Assembly (NCBI GenBank): GCA_937974555.1 | Contig: CALJKR010000036.1 | Coordinates: 1-9,382 of the forward strand | Direction: 5' to 3' | From: an uncultured Flavobacteriales bacterium | GTDB lineage: Bacteria > Bacteroidota > Bacteroidia > Flavobacteriales_D > Sanyastnellaceae | Length of the DNA: 9,382 nt | Shown here: in pieces, positions 6,463 through 9,382 of the stretch | Layout of the letters: every line of letters starts with the position of its first letter | Position numbering within the stretch: the stretch's first letter is position 1 | Notes under the pieces: model-generated | Database searches by the model: none | Seen by the model: only the letters and a program-made list of their open reading frames with translations | Told to the model about the DNA's origin: nothing | Position numbers and translations under genes: made by a program

Positions 6463-7503
6463 ATGCAAATTTTATCATTTCAAAAATCCTGTGTCGATCA
6501 GAAATGGTACTTCCGCTATCCGGAATACACAGGTCCCCATTCTGACTTGGAAATTGTTGAGGGAGCCGAACAGTTGCTGACCCTCCTCTCCGACAATTTG
6601 AACTTGGTGCAGTTTCAAGTTTCTACGACAGCCTTTGACGGTGCTTCGATGATATTTAAAAAACTCGATGAAACATCCGATGAGAAAGGCGCCAATTATC
6701 AATTGTATCACAACAACTACCCAACGCATCATGTTTGGTTCTGCGCTGTCCTCGAACATCTCATGGGCCATTTCCCTGATATCATTTATGCCCAGCAGGT
6801 GGAGCTTCTGGATAGAATTCAAGATATACAATATAGTTTTTTCCATGCCGCGAATCATTTTGAAATTCCAAAGGACTTGGCCCAACAAGAATGGCAATTG
6901 TTAGAAGATACTGGACATTGGGTCAACTGGCATGCTATCGCGCTATGGACCAATTATTCCAGAGAGCAAGATATTGGATGGCACTTTGGGGATATTCAAG
7001 TTTTACAATTTCAAAGCTTTCAGCACTTTCTTGGTGTGGATGTATTGAAAAATTTTAGACATGTGGGGCTGCCAGAGCGGTATTTGGCTCGAACTCGAAA
7101 TTACCCAACCGAGTTACAATTGGTTGTGAACGATGAATTTGTCCAGAAAGCAGAAGATTTTTTCAAGGATTTTTTCAAGGGAGAAAAATCGTGGATCAAA
7201 ATTGTTCCATTTTCCATTGTGAACTGGAAGGAAATGGAACCCCATAAGAGTAAATATTATCAGGAGGACATCATGAGAGAAGCACAACAGATCACGCAAT
7301 GGCCCATGGACGAAATCGATTTATGGAGACGGATGGCACAGAGAAAGGATCGGTTTACATTGGACCTCATTTCGCAAGAGTTAGACGATTCGCAAAAGCA
7401 ACAACTGCATTTGCTTGAAGAAAAACTGCAGATGGGTAGCCTCAGTAAAATGTCCAAACTATGTTGGGACATTGCCGAATTCATGAAAAGAAAAAACCAA
7501 TAG
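6463..7503 (+). CDS. Hypothetical protein (346 aa), possible DUF6717-like N-terminus
   Basis: Function is unknown. Residues about 10-110 hold KWYFRYPEY, a leucine-rich helix, FQVSTTAFDGASMIFKKLD, GANYQLY and VWFCAVLEHLMGHFPDIIYA. From memory this resembles the DUF6717 family, but I hold that weakly. The middle is unusually rich in Trp and His (GHWVNWHAIALW, IGWHFGDIQ), and the C-terminal 80 residues are charged and helical, with no membrane segment. It follows the 100-aa gene by 6 bp. Its stop codon overlaps the operator copy before the ADP-ribosylglycohydrolase gene. Being next to an enzyme that removes ADP-ribose, it could be a substrate or partner, but no ADP-ribosyltransferase motif is visible. 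A 12-bp tandem duplication lies in codons 232-239. Confidence 0.75.
   Translation: MQILSFQKSCVDQKWYFRYPEYTGPHSDLEIVEGAEQLLTLLSDNLNLVQFQVSTTAFDGASMIFKKLDETSDEKGANYQLYHNNYPTHHVWFCAVLEHLMGHFPDIIYAQQVELLDRIQDIQYSFFHAANHFEIPKDLAQQEWQLLEDTGHWVNWHAIALWTNYSREQDIGWHFGDIQVLQFQSFQHFLGVDVLKNFRHVGLPERYLARTRNYPTELQLVVNDEFVQKAEDFFKDFFKGEKSWIKIVPFSIVNWKEMEPHKSKYYQEDIMREAQQITQWPMDEIDLWRRMAQRKDRFTLDLISQELDDSQKQQLHLLEEKLQMGSLSKMSKLCWDIAEFMKRKNQ
7156..7179 (+). repeat. Exact 12-bp tandem duplication inside the 346-aa gene
   Basis: GATTTTTTCAAG occurs twice in a row and encodes DFFK twice (residues 232-239). The copies are identical at every base, which suggests a recent in-frame duplication, possibly by slippage at the T runs. 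Confidence 0.85.
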
Positions 7504-7519
7504 TGCAACTGGATTGCAA
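7502..7519. promoter_or_regulatory. Operator copy 2, before the ADP-ribosylglycohydrolase gene
   Basis: AGTGCAACTGGATTGCAA holds the inverted repeat TGCAA-N5-TTGCA at 7504-7518 and matches operator copy 1 (minus-strand reading) at 16 of 18 positions. It overlaps the stop codon of the upstream gene and lies 21 bp before a perfect TATAAT. This is the main link between the WYL regulator and the downstream genes. Confidence 0.65.
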
Positions 7520-7540
7520 AACCGAGGTCTACCTTTCCAG

Positions 7541-7546
7541 TATAAT
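7541..7546 (+). promoter_or_regulatory. Candidate -10 box for the ADP-ribosylglycohydrolase gene
   Basis: A perfect TATAAT sits 35 bases before the ATG at 7582 and downstream of operator copy 2. No good -35 hexamer is present at normal spacing, which would fit an activated promoter, though a Bacteroidota-type promoter would not need one. Confidence 0.4.
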
Positions 7547-7581
7547 CATTCATCCCTTTAGTAACTAAAAAACAAATCGAT

Positions 7582-8550
7582 ATGCATCCAAAAAACAATT
7601 TTAGCAACCTATCGAAAACCAGATCCCTATTGTTGGGGGTGGCAGTTGGAGATGCCCTAGGTGTTCCCGTTGAATTTATGTCACGTGCACATTTGGATGA
7701 AAATCCAATGACAGACATTACAGGATGGGGAACCTATGAACAGCCTCCCGGAACATTTTCGGATGACACTTCACTTACCATGTGTCTTGCCGAAAGTATG
7801 GCAGAGGGCCTAGATATAGTAGCGCTCGGAAATAAAATGTGTGATTGGTACCGAAAAGGATACTGGTCAGCGGATGGCGAAGTATTTGACATTGGAATCG
7901 GAACCCGAATCGCATTGCAAAGCATTTTGAATGGCACACCCGCTGTTCAAGCTGGCGGAACTGGTGAGAAAGATAATGGAAATGGATCGCTCATGCGAAT
8001 TGCCCCACTTGCATTGGATCCTAAATTACAAGATCTATCGATGCTTTGGAGTCATGTTCAAGCGGTATCTTCCATTACTCACCAACACATTCGCTCTCAC
8101 ATCGCTTGTTTCATTTGGCTGGTCTATTTGCAAGAGATTATCGCAGGTATTGAAAAAACACAAGCCTATCAGAACATGCGAGAAAAAGTGAACAAATATT
8201 TCGATGATCATCCCCTACCTCAATCAGAACGGGAGTTATTCTTTCGAATTCTTCAACACAATATTGCTGATATAGACAGAACTGTGATCAGAAGCGGCGG
8301 TTATGTTGTTGAAACGCTGGAAGCCGCACTTTGGACATTTCTTAATACCGACACTTACAAAAGTGCGATTTTGACCGGCATCAATTTGGGACATGACACG
8401 GATACAACCGCTGCTGTCATTGGATCCGCCGCAGGCATTTATTATACTGAGGAAAACATACCCAGCAATTGGCTAGCCGCATTGGCCAAGAAAAATGAAA
8501 TTGAAAATTTAGCAGAGCGACTTTATTTAAATCTATCCCATGAGCAATAA
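7582..8550 (+). CDS. ADP-ribosylglycohydrolase (DraG/ARH family)
   Basis: The 322-residue protein shows the family's fingerprints in order: LLLGVAVGDALGVPVEF (16-32), the metal-binding FSDDTSLTM (59-67; D61, D62, T63), GNGSLMRIAPLAL (133-145), THQH (166-169), and GHDTDTTAAVIGSAAG (270-285; D272, D274). All metal-ligand positions I can check are intact, so an active di-metal hydrolase that removes ADP-ribose from protein, nucleic acid or small molecules is expected in the cytosol. Length is slightly above the usual roughly 300. It has its own candidate operator and promoter and overlaps the next gene by 11 bp, so the two are probably co-translated. It may be an antidote to an ADP-ribosylating toxin or reset a modified partner, but no transferase is visible in the window. 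Confidence 0.93.
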   Translation: MHPKNNFSNLSKTRSLLLGVAVGDALGVPVEFMSRAHLDENPMTDITGWGTYEQPPGTFSDDTSLTMCLAESMAEGLDIVALGNKMCDWYRKGYWSADGEVFDIGIGTRIALQSILNGTPAVQAGGTGEKDNGNGSLMRIAPLALDPKLQDLSMLWSHVQAVSSITHQHIRSHIACFIWLVYLQEIIAGIEKTQAYQNMREKVNKYFDDHPLPQSERELFFRILQHNIADIDRTVIRSGGYVVETLEAALWTFLNTDTYKSAILTGINLGHDTDTTAAVIGSAAGIYYTEENIPSNWLAALAKKNEIENLAERLYLNLSHEQ

Positions 8551-9382
8551 TAACACATTACACTGTTTAACGGAATTAGGTTATACAATGATGCAAAAAG
8601 AGCAAAGTTTAAAATTTGGTAATCGAATCAATTATCCCACAAAACCAATGCTCTCAAAATCCAAATTCAAATTGGGCCTGGAATGTGCAAATAAACTATT
8701 TTTTGCACTGGATAAAAACTATATCAGTGTCAAAGAGAATGACCCATTCTTGGAATCTCTTGCTGAGGGTGGATTTCAGGTTGAAGAATATGCTCGTCAA
8801 CATTTCCCCCAAGGCGTTTTCATTCAATCCCGTTATTTCCAATATTCCGAACCGCATAACCAAACGATGCATCTACTCAGTACAAATGAGAACATCGTAT
8901 TATTCGAGGCTGGATTTATTTTCGAAGGGCTTTTTGTTCGTTCCGATATCATTGTCAAACAAGGGAACCACATTCAGCTGATTGAAGTCAAAGCCAAATC
9001 CTATGACATCAACAACGACAAAAAGACCATTATCACATCCACTGGAAAATTGCGTGCTGAATGGAAACCTTACCTGTTTGATCTGGCCTTTCAGAAACAT
9101 GTAATTCAATCTTGTCTTCCCGACATGCAAATCTCCTCCTATTTGATGCTCGCCGACAAGAACAAGGTTGCCACCAAAGATGGATTGAATCAAAACTTCA
9201 GAATTAGTAAATCAGCCGAGGTTAACCGATATGTACAAGTGCTTGATTCAACTCCAATCGAATGGGATCAATCCATCATGATTTTACTGAATCAAACCGA
9301 CACAGTACGTGAAATATTGAATGACGAAATTCCATATCGAGAAAATCAAAATTTCAGTCAATCCTTGACTGAATTAAAAAGG
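8540..9382 (+). CDS. DUF2779-like PD-(D/E)XK nuclease-fold protein, 3' partial
   Basis: The frame is open for 281 codons to the window edge. LSKSKFKLGLECANKLFF (38-55) followed by GGFQVEEYARQHFPQGV (77-93) is the pattern of DUF2779 proteins. The nuclease core is visible as LFEAGF (E123), VRSDIIV (D136) and LIEVKAK (E149, K151), which matches the RecB/Cas4-like catalytic set. The C-terminal part, often holding a second nuclease-like region, is cut off. The ATG at 8540 overlaps the ADP-ribosylglycohydrolase stop by 11 bp. However, the family usually begins at about the M-LSKSKF methionine, here residue 37 (8648), and M17/M18 (8588/8591) are alternatives, so the true start is uncertain. It probably cuts or processes DNA or RNA in the cytosol. 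Confidence 0.85.
   Translation, partial: MSNNNTLHCLTELGYTMMQKEQSLKFGNRINYPTKPMLSKSKFKLGLECANKLFFALDKNYISVKENDPFLESLAEGGFQVEEYARQHFPQGVFIQSRYFQYSEPHNQTMHLLSTNENIVLFEAGFIFEGLFVRSDIIVKQGNHIQLIEVKAKSYDINNDKKTIITSTGKLRAEWKPYLFDLAFQKHVIQSCLPDMQISSYLMLADKNKVATKDGLNQNFRISKSAEVNRYVQVLDSTPIEWDQSIMILLNQTDTVREILNDEIPYRENQNFSQSLTELKR

Noticed and set aside
6475..6897. 140-codon minus-strand frame opposite the 346-aa gene
   Set aside because: It is the antisense shadow of a longer plus-strand gene with better protein character and operon context.
7315..7323. ATCGATTTA, identical to one arm of the inverted repeat at 5743-5769
   Set aside because: It is a single arm within a coding region, with no matching partner, and is best explained by codons for Ile-Asp-Leu.
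5823..8542. Exact 14-bp repeat AAATCTATCCCATG at 5823-5836 and 8529-8542
   Set aside because: One copy is coding and one is in a hairpin; a single shared 14-mer in an AT-rich window of this size is not surprising.
8686..8707. TGCAA-N12-TTGCA inverted repeat resembling the operator
   Set aside because: It lies inside the DUF2779-like coding region and the spacer is 12 bp instead of 5, so it does not match the two promoter-located copies.
8616..8981. 121-codon plus-strand frame near the right end
   Set aside because: It is out of frame with the DUF2779-like gene, whose recognisable motifs run through the same bases.
1..9382. CRISPR arrays, tRNA or rRNA genes, transposases and long terminal repeats
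   Set aside because: None was seen by reading both strands; no regularly spaced repeats and no transposase-like protein are present.

Overview
The window looks like accessory DNA from a member of the Bacteroidota. The DNA is AT-rich, recognisable Shine-Dalgarno sequences are absent in front of the genes, one promoter fits the Bacteroidota -33/-7 pattern, and the proteins have the flavour of that phylum. This is inference; there is no rRNA or housekeeping marker. No tRNA, CRISPR array, insertion sequence or phage gene was seen.

Layout. (1) 1-1755, minus: the 5' part of a large superfamily 1 helicase gene, broken by a one-base frameshift near 680 and running off the left edge. (2) 1756-2179: a gap with a promoter for the helicase and no gene. 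(3) 4438-2180, minus: a two-gene operon of an AAA+ ATPase (550 aa) followed by a small protein (184 aa) with a His/Cys arrangement like a caspase-type (clan CD) peptidase. (4) 4508-5560, plus: a WYL-domain transcriptional regulator, divergent from the ATPase. (5) 5561-6153: a long intergenic stretch with two terminator-like structures and a near-consensus promoter lying over an inverted repeat. (6) 6154-9382, plus: two proteins of unknown function (100 and 346 aa), an ADP-ribosylglycohydrolase (322 aa), and a DUF2779-type PD-(D/E)XK nuclease-like protein that runs off the right edge.

How it fits together. An 18-bp sequence containing the inverted repeat TGCAA-N5-TTGCA lies between the divergent WYL and ATPase genes, and again in the gap just before the ADP-ribosylglycohydrolase gene. 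The two copies match at 16 of 18 positions, and no other exact TGCAA-N5-TTGCA was found by reading the window. The simplest reading is that the WYL protein controls both its own locus and the glycohydrolase/nuclease genes, tying most of the window into one regulon. An ATPase paired with a caspase-like protein, a WYL switch, an ADP-ribose-removing enzyme and a nuclease-fold protein resemble an anti-phage or stress-response island. The combination does not match a named system I can recognise. The defence role is inference, not something the sequence proves.
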